A stretch of 64,000 nucleotides of DNA from Isoetes taiwanensis. Lineage: Eukaryota > Streptophyta > Lycopodiopsida > Isoetales > Isoetaceae. Shown piece after piece: positions 44,658 through 56,380 of this stretch (positions within the stretch are counted from its first letter, which is position 1; the number at the start of each line of letters is the position of its first letter). The stretch spans positions 13,857,714 to 13,921,713 of the forward strand of contig JAJEKV010000027.1 of the NCBI GenBank assembly GCA_021234155.1, read 5' to 3'. Made by a program: the position numbers and the translations under genes. Below the pieces are notes generated by a model. It was not told the DNA's origin, made no database searches, and saw only the letters and a program-made list of their open reading frames with translations.

Positions 44658-47370
44658 GGCCAAGGTGGTAAGTGCACATGCGTAAATGCAAGTGTTATTG
44701 GATCTCGCTCTTACATCTCAGCCATGCATCGTGTTATATATGTCTATAGGGAAGAGATGGAAAAGATTTCAGATCATACACCGAGCAATGCTTGTGTTAA
44801 GCACCAAGAATTACACATGCCACTGTGCATCATAGGCTCTAAGCCTCAGACAATGTGATGAAATATCATAAGGTGAAATATATGAAGAAGTGTGAGGATA
44901 GAGCCTCCACAACAAATTGGCCCAAATGAATAATCGGAGCAAATTCAAGTGACAAGATTGGCAGAGTTAGTTCTAGATGTTGCCATTGATTGTTTTGTCT
45001 CACGCAGAAAGATGAAGGGGTTGCCATGCACGCACAGTTGGTTTGATGCTGGCCTTGTAGAGCAAAAAGAGAGGCATTTAAGGTGCAAGGGAAAGATAGG
45101 ACAGATTAAAGAAAGAATATTTTGCACTACCTAAATCAAAAAGAAAAAGTATGTGTATCAGAGATACAGGAGCTGATCCGTGACACTATAGCAGATCCCA
45201 AAAATTCTGGAATGAGCTTTAAGCCTAAGATGAAGCAGAGACCCCACTGAAACCATATGGCTTTAGTGGAAGCTGGCAAGCGTAAGTCAGATTACATGCC
45301 GGAGGCCAATGTAGGTAATATTGACTTACGTGATGTAGGCTGGTGCTTTGGATTTGGAAGACTTAGAAGAAGGGTTAAGCCATCTTGCCAACGGGAAAGC
45401 GGCCGCATTCAATTGGACCGTAGCTGAAATGTTCAAATGGGCGTGTAACTCAATACATGTTGCATTGTTGTCATTATTTACCGAATGTTTTATGAAAGGG
45501 TTTCTCGCACTCGCAAATTGAACAGAAGTTATCCCCTTGCATAAAGCTGGAGATGAGAATGATCCCGGAAATTAACAATGATTCTCAAGTTAGTAGTTTA
45601 TAAGTGCCAAATTATTTGTCGCTATGTCAATTGTAAATTGAGCACCTGGGTTGAAAACATAATGTTAGAGCCATCGACAGCAAGTTTTTAGACCAAAAAT
45701 CTACAATTGATCATTTGGTTACTTTAAGTAGCCATGGTTGATCCAAGCTTAAGGTAAGAAAAAAACCCTTTATGCTCAAATATGCTAAGGCATTTGACAC
45801 TCGTGACTTATATAAATTTATGGGAGAGAATGGAGTCCCTAGGGGTACCAATTGGTTTTAGGGGCACGAAGCGAAGAGCACTTTATGATAAAGTCTGGTA
45901 CAAAATTTTATCATCCTCTACATTGAGCAATGCTGTAGATGTGGTAGAAAGTAATATTGAGGAAGGTGGATGCCCATTGTCACATTAATTATTTGGCCTA
46001 TTCCATAGACCAACTAAGGTGCTTGATGTCTCAATATGGCGAGGGGACCCACTGTTTAGTTGCATGGTTCTCGCTGCTCTTATATGCCGACATGATGTTG
46101 TTCTTCTTCCCCGCTCAAAGGGAAGGCATGTAAGCATTTAGATAAGTACCGCATATTTCTCGCGGAATGTAAAGTATGAAGGTAAATATGTCAAAGACTA
46201 AGATGATGGTATTTGGGACAAATAAAGTAGATCATCTTAAATTCTCTATCATGGAGAACCCGTGGAAATTGTCACCCTCGGCTATAAGCATTCAGGGATA
46301 AGTATAGCTGAACTCACAAGGAGCATAGAGTAAATGGAGGCCCCGAAGCATTATATATAGCATGCAAATGAAGTGGAAAAGGTAAATATGGGACTTTAGC
46401 CTCAAGCGACATTATATCGTGTGGTGCCTACCCAAACAGCTTTGCTCTATGGTGTGAAGTGTATGGGGCCAGATTATCTCAGAGAATCCCCGGAAAAAGG
46501 CTGAGAAAGTGCGTACAGTTCTTGAGAAATCGCACTGGGTACCAAAGCTCAAACTCCATATGATATGTCGCTTGTATGTGGCATGATGCCACTAGAGGTC
46601 AAGCCTATGCGTAACGCTTGCATATCTCCAAGTTGCTATATTTGATATGCCAAGATAGCTACCGCGCTAGCATTAGAAGAAGTCAAGAGACAAAGGATGG
46701 TACTCGTGATATTAGGAATGGATGAGGAAGTGGGGGATGGACATTCATGCATAATGCGGGAGAATAAGGGCAACCTAAGAGAGTGGGCATGAGCACCCTT
46801 GGCTGAAGAAGTCGGAGAGTCCCCGAGACAAAAACATTTCTATAGACAAGATATAAATCCCACTCCAAGAGGCCAAATACCTCAAGGAAGGTGTGTCTTT
46901 GGCTGCTTCATGATGATAAAGCGTGGATGCTGCTTAGCTCCTATAGGCTTGGGGTTGAAGTAGTAATTAGAGTAATATTCCTATGAATTGAGATTTTGCA
47001 AAAGTATGCAATATGGGAGAAGTAGAAGATGAATTCGTATGTCATCGTAAGGTGCCCCACATATACTGTGAATTCTAGATAAGTACAATATCCACTCAAA
47101 CTCTTTATTTTCGAATTCTTGATATGCCTGGACATCACATTGGGAAATACTTGAAGGAAATATTGATACGCAGAGAATAGCACGAAAGTATTAAAGATTG
47201 TAATGTTATACATGATGAGAGATGGGAAGAGTCTAATGCATTCTGTCGAAGATGCATTAGGAGGATATCTTTTATAACGCTGAATATGTACATTGATCAT
47301 CTCATAGACCTCGTGGTCTACAGACGTAATAAATACAACATTTCATTTCATTTCATTTCATTTCATTTCA
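44658..47370 (+). mobile_element. 5'-truncated LINE with degenerate ORF2 and ATTTC-repeat tail
   Basis: The element starts inside the endonuclease-linker region (YISAMHRV...ISDHTP). It carries a spacer (GLPCTHSWFDAG) and then reverse-transcriptase blocks: LEEGLSHLANGKAAA (~45365), TEVIPLHKAGDENDP (~45520), STIDHLVTL, LWERMESLGVP (~45815), GGCPLSH...LFGLF (~45965) and SKTKMMVFGT (~46195). The catalytic LLYADDVVL motif near 46080 is interrupted by two extra bases. Stops and frameshifts are frequent. The 3' end is followed by about six ATTTC units (47339-47370), a simple-repeat tail in place of poly(A). The endonuclease 5' half and ORF1 are absent, consistent with 5' truncation on insertion. Confidence 0.85.
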
Positions 47371-48200
47371 CTCTCTAGTGTGGTAAATACACCAGGTCTA
47401 GCAACTATAGATCTTGTGCCCGAGACCACCATAATCGCATCTCCTCAATCAAGGTGTCAAAACCTACGACGCGAATGTAAGTGATCAAAGGTGGCCCAAC
47501 CAAGCAATGTAGTGGTGTGTGGTCACATGTCCAGTTGATGTCAGCCAGTGCATGGACGCTAAAAAATACTATCTATCTCTCTCTCTTTATCTATCTAAAG
47601 TCGTGCTTAATTAAAGTGGACTCATTCATTCCCAAATTTTTCCTGAACCCCAAGTAATTTACACAAAAAGGAGCACCCCCTAATCTCAAAAACTATCCTT
47701 AATTCAATTTTTAACAAACTTCAGATTCAAGCTTTGTCGCTAGCTTTCCGGGTTAGCGAAGTTAAGAACAAGAACAATGCAAATCAAAACAACAAAGGAA
47801 ATTCACAAAGTTTGAAACCAAAGATCTAGTTGAAAAGAATTTTTTATTAATAAATTGAACAGTACAATGTATTTTACATCTGACGCAGAGACCATGGTGG
47901 TTCCTGGTTACTACCAAGTACAGTATCATCTTCAGAGGGTGGTCCACCTTAGGGATGAATTGAAGTGTACTTCTTCACGACCGTAGCTTCAGCAACCTGA
48001 AGGGTGTGGAATGCCTCACGGGAGGTGCCTCTCGAGCTACCGCCGCACTCCGCCCACCTGCTAACTTCTTACCTCTCGCCTCCCCGGGCAAATTTCCATC
48101 GAATATGCCTTCCCCCAACCTCCGTGGATGTTATGTGCAATGCTTGCAAGATGCTTTATTTCCCCGGACTTTCTCTTTGTTCTTCGCTCGCTCTTTATCC
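47371..48200. other. Non-coding interval with tetranucleotide repeats
   Basis: It contains short (CTAT)n and (CT)n runs at 47569-47598, followed by a reversed copy of the CACTTTAATTAA motif at about 47610-47632. No gene was seen. Confidence 0.5.
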
Positions 48201-48425
48201 CTCGTAGTGTAGCGAAAGTAAACTCCTCTCAATTCCCGGCAACCTTATCCCAAAGGCCGCAAGAGTGTAGCGCGGACTCTGACTAATCTGGGTGATTTCT
48301 TCCGCCTTTGAGCGGATCTCGTACGCCGAGCTGCCCCGTGGATGCCCGAAAGGACTGTTGCGTCGACCAGGCTCGAACCAATTCGAGCAAGGAGAGTATG
48401 ATTACCACCGCGCCATTAGTCAAAC
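48200..48425 (-). mobile_element. tRNA-derived SINE-like element
   Basis: On the minus strand an A box, TGGCGCGGTGG (48405-48415), is followed 25 bp later by a B box, GGTTCGAGCC (48370-48379). Together they form an RNA polymerase III internal promoter of tRNA origin. The unrelated body that follows (TTTCGGGCATCCACGGGGCA and onward to about 48205) is the typical SINE arrangement. The A-B spacing is shorter than in a functional tRNA and no cloverleaf closes, so a true tRNA gene is unlikely. The exact 3' end and target duplication are not resolved. Confidence 0.7.
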
Positions 48426-48499
48426 GTAAGAAAAGAATGTTGAAATCAAATTACAATGGAGAAATATTCATTCCATATAACCGCATCCAATGACGTGGG

Positions 48500-51400
48500 A
48501 GGAGGTCTTTCTTCACTCGCCGAAGTCGAAAGGCCCGTGAAACGAACGTAGAAGCATTCTCATCATAATACATTGTGGCCGCATCCGCCACAATCAAAAC
48601 ATACAAATGGTCTCATCAACAAAGATAGCATGCCCTTCTCACTCGCGGAGTCGAGAAAGGCATCGAAAACTCAATATACGCGTATATTCATTACAAAATG
48701 TTCCATATTTCACGCTTGTTTACAATATTCAAGGAAATAATTTGACTATCCGAAGGTAGGTCACTCTTCTTGTTCACCAAAAATATTTGTCAGTTCATAT
48801 TTCTATGATCGCTTTGCCTTCCGGATCGTTCCGTGAGGTTCGATATAGTTCAAGCACATCGGGCATAAGAATGGCAAAGCGGATTCTGCCAAGACAGACA
48901 CAACTGGCACAACCACCATCCGGCCTCTATATTCTCCTTCTCTGTGCTCATATGGCTTAGCAATGATTGTATTTGGCGCTATGATAGCACTTTGCAGCGG
49001 AGTCGCCTATGATCACGGTTGTGTTTGCCATAGTCCTCGAATTGTTTATAAACCCTACCAGCCTTTCACCATTATAGGCTTCCCTTGTGATGGCTGGATC
49101 GAGGTCCATACATGCTCAATCTCTCTACTTCCCCCAAACGAACTTGAACTTCAAAACGAAAATGCCGAGAACAAAGAACATCGACAATATTTTTCTTTGC
49201 CATACAAGACCATATGCCCACTTCAATCCCCGCTCATGCACCATTCAATAATTTCTTAGCTCTAGGCCTCGGATAATATTTTATGCCCGCTCGCCGGATC
49301 AAGGTAGCAATCTCGACGCTCTTTAATGCGGTATACCGCACAATACTCCATTGACGCCAAATATTACAAGCTTGGCGACCACCGGATCCCAGCTTGGTCA
49401 CCGGAACATATCCGGTTCATCGATCCAAGTGATCAGCCATTGGCTTCAGGTCCTTCGCTGTGAGCGTCTTCTTGCTCGATTGTCTTTGTCCTTTCATTCT
49501 CCTCCCCCGCGACGCGAAACCGCCCAATGACAATGATCCGACTCGCTGACCCGAATTCCCCGAACATGGAGATCCGCCGAAAGGAACGAATTTCTCGACC
49601 GCGAGCCCAGAATGAAAAGAAAAGGTATTGAAAGAACGAGTTTTCACTCCACGAAGTCGAGAAACAATCATAGAGCAAAGTAAACTCACTTCAATCTCGC
49701 ATTCTCAAGAATCGCTCGGCAAAGATCCTTGTCTAAACTCTTTCATATTCACGCTTCACGCCCCGCTGGTCTCCCCTCGCCGCCTCATCGCCCATTTGTC
49801 TTCCCTCCCCTTGAAATGCTCATGAAGCGCATCCGTATGACCGAATGGTTTCTAAACCATGTCCTTATTTCCAACCAATGATATATAGGTTTCATTCCAA
49901 AATGATAGGCCTCTGAGAATGCCATTCTATGTACCACTCGCGATACAATTTGATCTTCCCCACCTCAAGTCGGGTTATGAAGTACCTTAGGTCCTCTTGG
50001 TCGATAGGAATTCTGTATAGGGACCCGGCCTAATCATCTTGCTGACCTTGTCCATCGATGGAACATCCCTCCATAAATCCTTTCCAGGTTCCATCCGTTC
50101 TTGAGAGATCATGAACCTGTCGAGATACGACGCTAGACCACCATCAGACCTGTGTCTACACCGATTCCGGAAATCAAACTAAAATCCGTGTTGGCATTTG
50201 TGCTCTCTGAAGCCAAGTCTACACCTCGCGATCAAGTTCAGATAGCGGAGCACATGATCTTGTTGGTGAAGTTAATATCAGCCTATTGGGAGGACAACAG
50301 CTGTCCTGGACAGTTCCTGCGATGCAAAAAAAAGACAAGGAAACCGAAAAGTATCCGGTGTCGCACAAGTGTCCAGACACGCCTTGTACCACTTGGCGTC
50401 ACCTTTGTCATAAAAAGGGTAGTTCCTGATCATATTGATGACAAATAGTGCCATCAGTCCAAAGGCCCGCACTACCAAATCCCCTGTGTCCCAAAGTTAC
50501 CAGAAATGAGGGGAGCTTACTGCCGCCTGTAAAATGGGACCACCTCAATCCAAGCTTCCTTCTAATTGCCATAGCACGCTCAGGAAAAGCGTGAAGGGTT
50601 TTGACGCTACGCTTCAGCTCTCGGTGTTGATGTAGGTTGACATAGACGCGTTCAATCTCCTTCATGTCTTCCTCATCAAGGGCAAAGCCTTTTCCTTGTA
50701 ATAACTCAAAGTCATGGTATTCATTAGATGTAACATTGTAATCCCGCGATGCCTTCTTTCTAACGCGACGTACTGCCGCTTTTAGGATCGTGGTATAACT
50801 TTAAGGGCCCCCATTTTAGAACTCCTAGTCTTCCCAGCGTGATTGTTCCATCCAAGATTCTCGCTTCAAAGTCAAGCCGCTTTGTCCGTGAGGCCTCGTG
50901 ATCCTCTTCATGAACCGCTTGTCAAACAACTTAGTCCGGCCCGGATGGAATTCTCCCATTGCCGCCCTTCGCCTTGCTCTTGTCCATATTGAGCCCATAT
51001 CTTCGCTTCCATTTCTCCTGCATCACCAAGCAGAATTGAGGTCATATTGGTCCGAGAGAGACTCCTCGCTTTCCTGGTGTTCTCCTTTCTTTCTTCTCCC
51101 TCTTCATCCTCTCCCCTCATCACTTCCCCGCCTCCAAAGCCAGTAACATATCTCAAGATAGTTTCTCGTGCTGTCTTCCACTTATCCGAGGGAGCCCTCA
51201 TAAGCTTTAGGACGTACCGAGGACAACTCATCAAGTCACCGCGTTTCAGCGTGGTAAGGATCTGTCGATAAGGGCTGTACAGCCAATGTACTAAATGTCG
51301 AGCATGATAGTATCTAAGCAAACACCCCTTCTTTACTTATTCTGGGTTTTCACTCATGAAATGGTGAAAGCTCAGATCCTTTGATTTTCGTGGTGTTATC

Positions 51401-54400
51401 AGCTTTCGACTCGAGTCGAGAAACCCGTGCTGGATAATCGAAAACGTTAAGATGGTAGGGCTTTCACTCGCAAGTCGAAAGTCCCTTGAATGTCTAATTT
51501 CTTTACTTCGTTTTCGACCTCGAAGTCGGTGAAAGCTCGTGATCCTTGATTTTCTCAGGGCTACTCGCTTTTCGACTCATGAAATGGTTCCCGAGAATCG
51601 CAAATGTTAGGATTCGTGAGAGTTATTTACTCTTACGTAGCTCGTGACTCGCTGCTATTGTGTTCGCGCGGCTAATGCTGGCCGCTTCAAGGCCGGGCGC
51701 CTCCTACTTTAAAGAACTCGCGACTCTCGCCAAGTATATCTATCCTGATCCTTTGGCGGTGACCTCCTTCTCCGTCTGCAATACTTTATACGCCTAACTC
51801 ACGCTTTCACCGGCCTACAAACTCCGTAACCGATGTCCTTTCCTTCAGATCTTCCTCGACTTAGTCAAATCAACGGCCGATTCGCTAAAAGGTATGACAT
51901 CCGTTGTGCATTGGATCTCAAGAATGTGATGTCGCACTCATCGTGTTCGTAATCTCCAAAGATGTGTGCTGATTAAATTCCCGTGGTTGAACAAGACGGC
52001 ATCTCCGTGCAAAACCTTCAAATTGCCTGAATGTCCAAAGCAGCTAGCCAGTATATTCCACCATACGCCCACTGCGGCTCCTCTCTCCTCTCGTGGAAAT
52101 CCCACTGATCATCCGATCCATTAATTGGGAGCTCCACCATATCTTCTGCCTCCTTCGCCATCCGACTCTCCCGTGGTGTCATCATCCCCATCTTGTTTTT
52201 TGGTGGACTTTTTTGTGTATGAACCACAAATCTCATTCCCCATCAGAGTGTTGTAGAGTCTTCAAAGACAAAGAGAAGTGAAGCTCCCCATATTGCCCCA
52301 GCTTTTCCCCTACTCGAAATCTCCATACCAAGCTCCCCGGATGTTAGGGTTCCGCCTCCTTCATCCCTTCCAGATCCTTCCTACCCGTTGTTCTGACACT
52401 TAAAGGCGCTTCGCCTTTTTTCTGGCAAGGCTCCTTAGCCTTGCCTAAGCATGGAAGAGTGAGAATAATTGAAACCGCTAATTTTTGGTGTGATAGAACT
52501 TACTCTTCAAGTAAAATTCTCATATGTAGTGTTAAATGCTTTGAATTCAAGCAAGCAGAGATCTGAGAGCACAACACCTCCATTTTCTTGTACTTGTCTC
52601 CGAGAGCTCTTCTTGTCCCTTGGTGTAGAAACAGATCTTCTCCTTCCCACTCTATATCGCATACTCTACATACCACCAAGAATCACACACAAGCTTCAAG
52701 AAGCTCGCTCTACCCCCTCACATTTAAGAATGGAGTTCGCCAAAGGATCACCGCTGAGTCCGAGGTGAATGCTGCGTTAGCGGCGCGATGGACTGCCACA
52801 GTATTCACAAAAGAAAAACCTCGTGCAGCTCACCGGGTGTTTGTCTTCTTCTTCTTGCCGCCACGGTAGAAGCATCCTCCGGCTACCAGCTTCTTGGACG
52901 GAGTCATGTCTTTATGCCCCTCTCATCCTCTTCGACCCCTCTCAGAATTAAGTCTCCTCCGGCTAGTTGTGAGTTTTTAGGACCTGCATGTAAAAAAAAG
53001 ATCGCAAGGTGGTTCTTTTTAATTTGAAGTTAAGGACATGCAATCATTTATGAAAAGAAGGGCTATAAGGTACAAAGACGGCCGCTTCTTGTGAAATCGC
53101 CTTAAACACTATTTTCCTTCAAATTTAATCAGCATCATATGTACTATGATGGGATGTAGTTTATCTTCCCCTCGTGGGCATTGGGGACCTCGAAGTTCGA
53201 GGGGAGCATCGAATCGCTACCACTTCCCGAATGGCGCCAAGGACGCAGTAGTCAGCGCACAGCCAGCTTTGCATATGTGTTTTTCCCCACCGCCAAGGCC
53301 CTATTGCAAGTGCTTGATTTGATCGGCGAGCACGGAGCTAAGGTAGGAAGGAGAGAGCCGCTGCATCGGAACTCTACATCGCTTCATGGAACGGATACGT
53401 AGAATCGCAGTTGATGCTTATTAGATGCTAATACACCTTTGAAGAGACCGGCTTAAGAAGCAAAGACTCAGGTGAGGTCAAGGATCCTGATACAAAAAGG
53501 CTCAAGGAATTATCATGGAAGAGGTGAGTCAGAGATGCCTATGTTATTTCACAGCTTGTAGAACATGCCGTATGTGTTTAAATAATGGAACTGCCGATAA
53601 GCTCGACGGATTATCGCTTCCTTTGTCCAAAGATTTTCAGCTTCGAGATGATTTACTCTTCCGGGCTGAGAGATGCTCGCAAGGAAAACAATGGATCGGG
53701 GGTAAAAGAAATCAGCCTGTTTTAGGTGTGTTTTTCATGGATCAAGCATTGGAATGTTGGTACATAGATCAAAGTAGACTAAGGCCCAGGAGATGCGGTT
53801 CAAATGCATCCTCTTCAGGAAGTTAGCCTGAGGGGCTCCACCGCCCGAATCCACTCCTTCGCACATTCGAGGAAGATGGTTCGGCGAGAGTGGCCTGCAT
53901 AAAGCAGATGCACTTGGGACTAAAACAGGAGAGAATAGAAAGTGCAAGACTTGTAGAGAATGCAAAGCCTCGCTTCCTCTCTCTCAGGGTTTCAGGAAAG
54001 AGTTGTAGAAATTTTCCACCCAGCCCGGAAGCCCTCCCTTCGCAATTTACCTAAGATGGTTCAAGGAGAGTGACTGACCGGGTCGAAAATAATCGCTACC
54101 ATACAATGTGAGAATTGGTCAAGCATGGGATTCTCACTTGGCGAAGTCGAATGCGATCAGTTATCGCTGTTTCATATCGATTCTAAGTCGAATGCTCGCC
54201 ATCCGTAACTCCCAAGTAGTACACGAGTGCTCGTTGGTTAAGGTATTCCCGGATCATGGTATGAAATGCGCATGCCAGCTCTATGGTTTCCTCGCTGCGC
54301 AGAGTTGGTTTTCAGAGCCTAGATTTTCGACCGCAAGTCGAGAATGCCTTAGCCATCGAGAACTCCTGGATGGTACACATGGGAGTGCTTCTGGTAAGGC

Positions 54401-55100
54401 ATTCCTCACTCGCGAAATGCAGAATGCATACAACAAGCTTCCTGTGGTTTCCCCTGTGGGTTGCTAAGAGTTGGCCTCGCAGATACCAAAAACAACTTCC
54501 TTCAAGAATGTCCGGAGGAAGATAGAAGGAGTTATAGCATCAGTTCTCGCAGCCGCCTCTAGAGGTATTCGGCTTCGGCCGCTTTCGCTCACGAAGTCGA
54601 AAGAAAAGCGGGTTTAGCACCTTCGAAGAAAGTCAGCCGGTGCCTCCACTCAATCAGAGCCCATCCCCTTCGCAATATTCACGGTAAGATGGTTCGGCGA
54701 GACGGTCTTTTGATTGCAGAGGCCATCACACCACACACAAGAGAATTGGGTTGCTGGCGAGTTGGCCTCAGCAGATGCTGAAAACCACTCCTCTCGCAGA
54801 ATGTCCTGAGGAAGATAGAAGGAGAGTGGCTCGTGATCAGTGAGTACCCGCGATCGCACAAAGAGCCATTGGCAGTATCACATTCCCACTACCTAGCCCA
54901 GAAGGCCGCAGCTAGTGGTTCTAAAGAATGTGAAGACATTGCATTGCGGTAATTCAACGCGAGTCGCAGAATCTCACCGCCAACAGCCCGTAGTGTACAC
55001 TCTTCGCCTCGCTGAAGTCGTAGAAGTTCTCGCACACGCAGTCGAGAAGAAGGCCCGTGACTTCCTCGGACTCGCTGGGTAAGTCAAGTATTCCCTAACT
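48500..55100. repeat. Repeat-rich region with dispersed hairpin motif and ~100-180 bp repeats
   Basis: A motif close to TTTCACTCGCGAAGTCGAAA or its reverse complement occurs at about 48513, 48636, 49641, 51404, 51461, 51511, 51571, 54122, 54306, 54405, 54581, 55000 and 55030. Longer repeats occur at 51350-51455 with 51511-51615, at 53835 with 54020 and 54640 (CCTTCGCA...AAGATGGTTC), and at 54455-54540 with 54748-54845 (GAGGAAGATAGAAGGAG). A minus-strand reading at 50408-50760 is fairly long (MKEIERVYVNLHQHREL...) but unassigned. No gene can be supported. Confidence 0.65.
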
Positions 55101-55109
55101 CGCCACTCC

Positions 55110-56380
55110 CTTCCCTCGTGATGTCTCCCCAGCGGGATTTGCCGTGAGTTAGAAATGGAGATTCCGTGGAAGCAATTCCTATTCTTAGCGTTCTGCCGAG
55201 AAAGACATTCCTAGTTATGTTCCCTGCTAATGCTCAAGAATATCTTAGTTCCTAATACCGCTCGGCGATTTCTATCTCTGCTGTTTGCTACTACTTAACC
55301 ACTATTCTCACTTGTGCCCTCGCATAATGTATTCAATTCAACCACAAGCAAGAAAAAAAAGATAACAAAAACAGAAAACAATACAAAGGGAAAAACAGAT
55401 AACAAGTTGAGATTAGTGAGATCAATGAGAAACAGAGAACAAAGGGAGAAGAGTACAGAGAATGTAAAGGGAGAAATGCATGTAGAAATGAGATTAAAAA
55501 GGGCATGATATTACAAAAACATACCGAAGATTTGTCGATGAGCGCGGAGGCTTCCGAAGTTCGCTTCCCATGTGGGTATAGTCATGGCAAAGCGTGAATA
55601 AGGATTTCGCTGTAAATTGTATCGTGGATCAATAAGAGCTCTAACAAATGTAATATAAGTAAAATGCACTCCAAAGCGACTTCATGAAAAACTAAAAAGC
55701 AAAGACTAAAAGGGCCTCTACTTCTTCTCAGCGTGTAACGCCAACAATGAATTGCCATGAGAACTTCGGTATACCGAAGCGCCCCCATCCATCGTAATTG
55801 CCGGCTGGCCATAAGATGGCCTTGGAATCGCTTCTACCGATCGATCGCCTGGACGGTGAAAGTTTAAGGAAACAGGGAGGATGGGAGGATCGAGAAAACA
55901 GTGGAGGAAGAATGGTCGGGAGAGGAAGAGGGTGCGCTTAATTGGCCAAACACCTCAACCTCTCGTGAAAGTGCAATAATAAAACCATTGTCACGTAGGG
56001 CCATGCCCTCCATGACGTATAGTTATAGATTATCGCATATGGCTTACTTGCCATGTACCAAGAGGCTTTGCACGTGACATGACAAGATATGAAAGGGTAG
56101 GTTATATGTTTATATATGTTATCTTATGTATTTACTAAGGTTTCAAATGGTTGAATAGCTCTAATGGTTATATATGTTTGGCAATGTTTTTACATATGGT
56201 TTAGGTCGAGTGTGGTTGTATGCTTTAATATGGTTATAAGGATTTTAGTTAATATGGTTGTATGATTTTAGTTAATATGGTTGTATGATATAAATATGAT
56301 TATATTTTAAATATGTTTGTATGGTTTTATATGGTTCATATGGTCATATTTGTGATGGTTTTGTACGTGAGCTTTTTCTA
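55110..56380. other. No gene; AT-rich ATATGGTTGTATG repeats at 56.2 kb
   Basis: Between about 56190 and 56345 the phrase ATATGGTTGTATG and close variants recur five or more times with irregular spacing. The rest has no recognisable feature. Confidence 0.5.

Noticed and set aside
48365-48425. Functional tRNA gene on the minus strand
   Set aside because: A and B boxes are present, but their spacing is too short and no acceptor stem or cloverleaf closes; a SINE head fits better.
48500-55100. CRISPR-like array
   Set aside because: Spacing between the short palindromic motifs is irregular (tens to thousands of bases), units vary in sequence, and the context is a plant nucleus.
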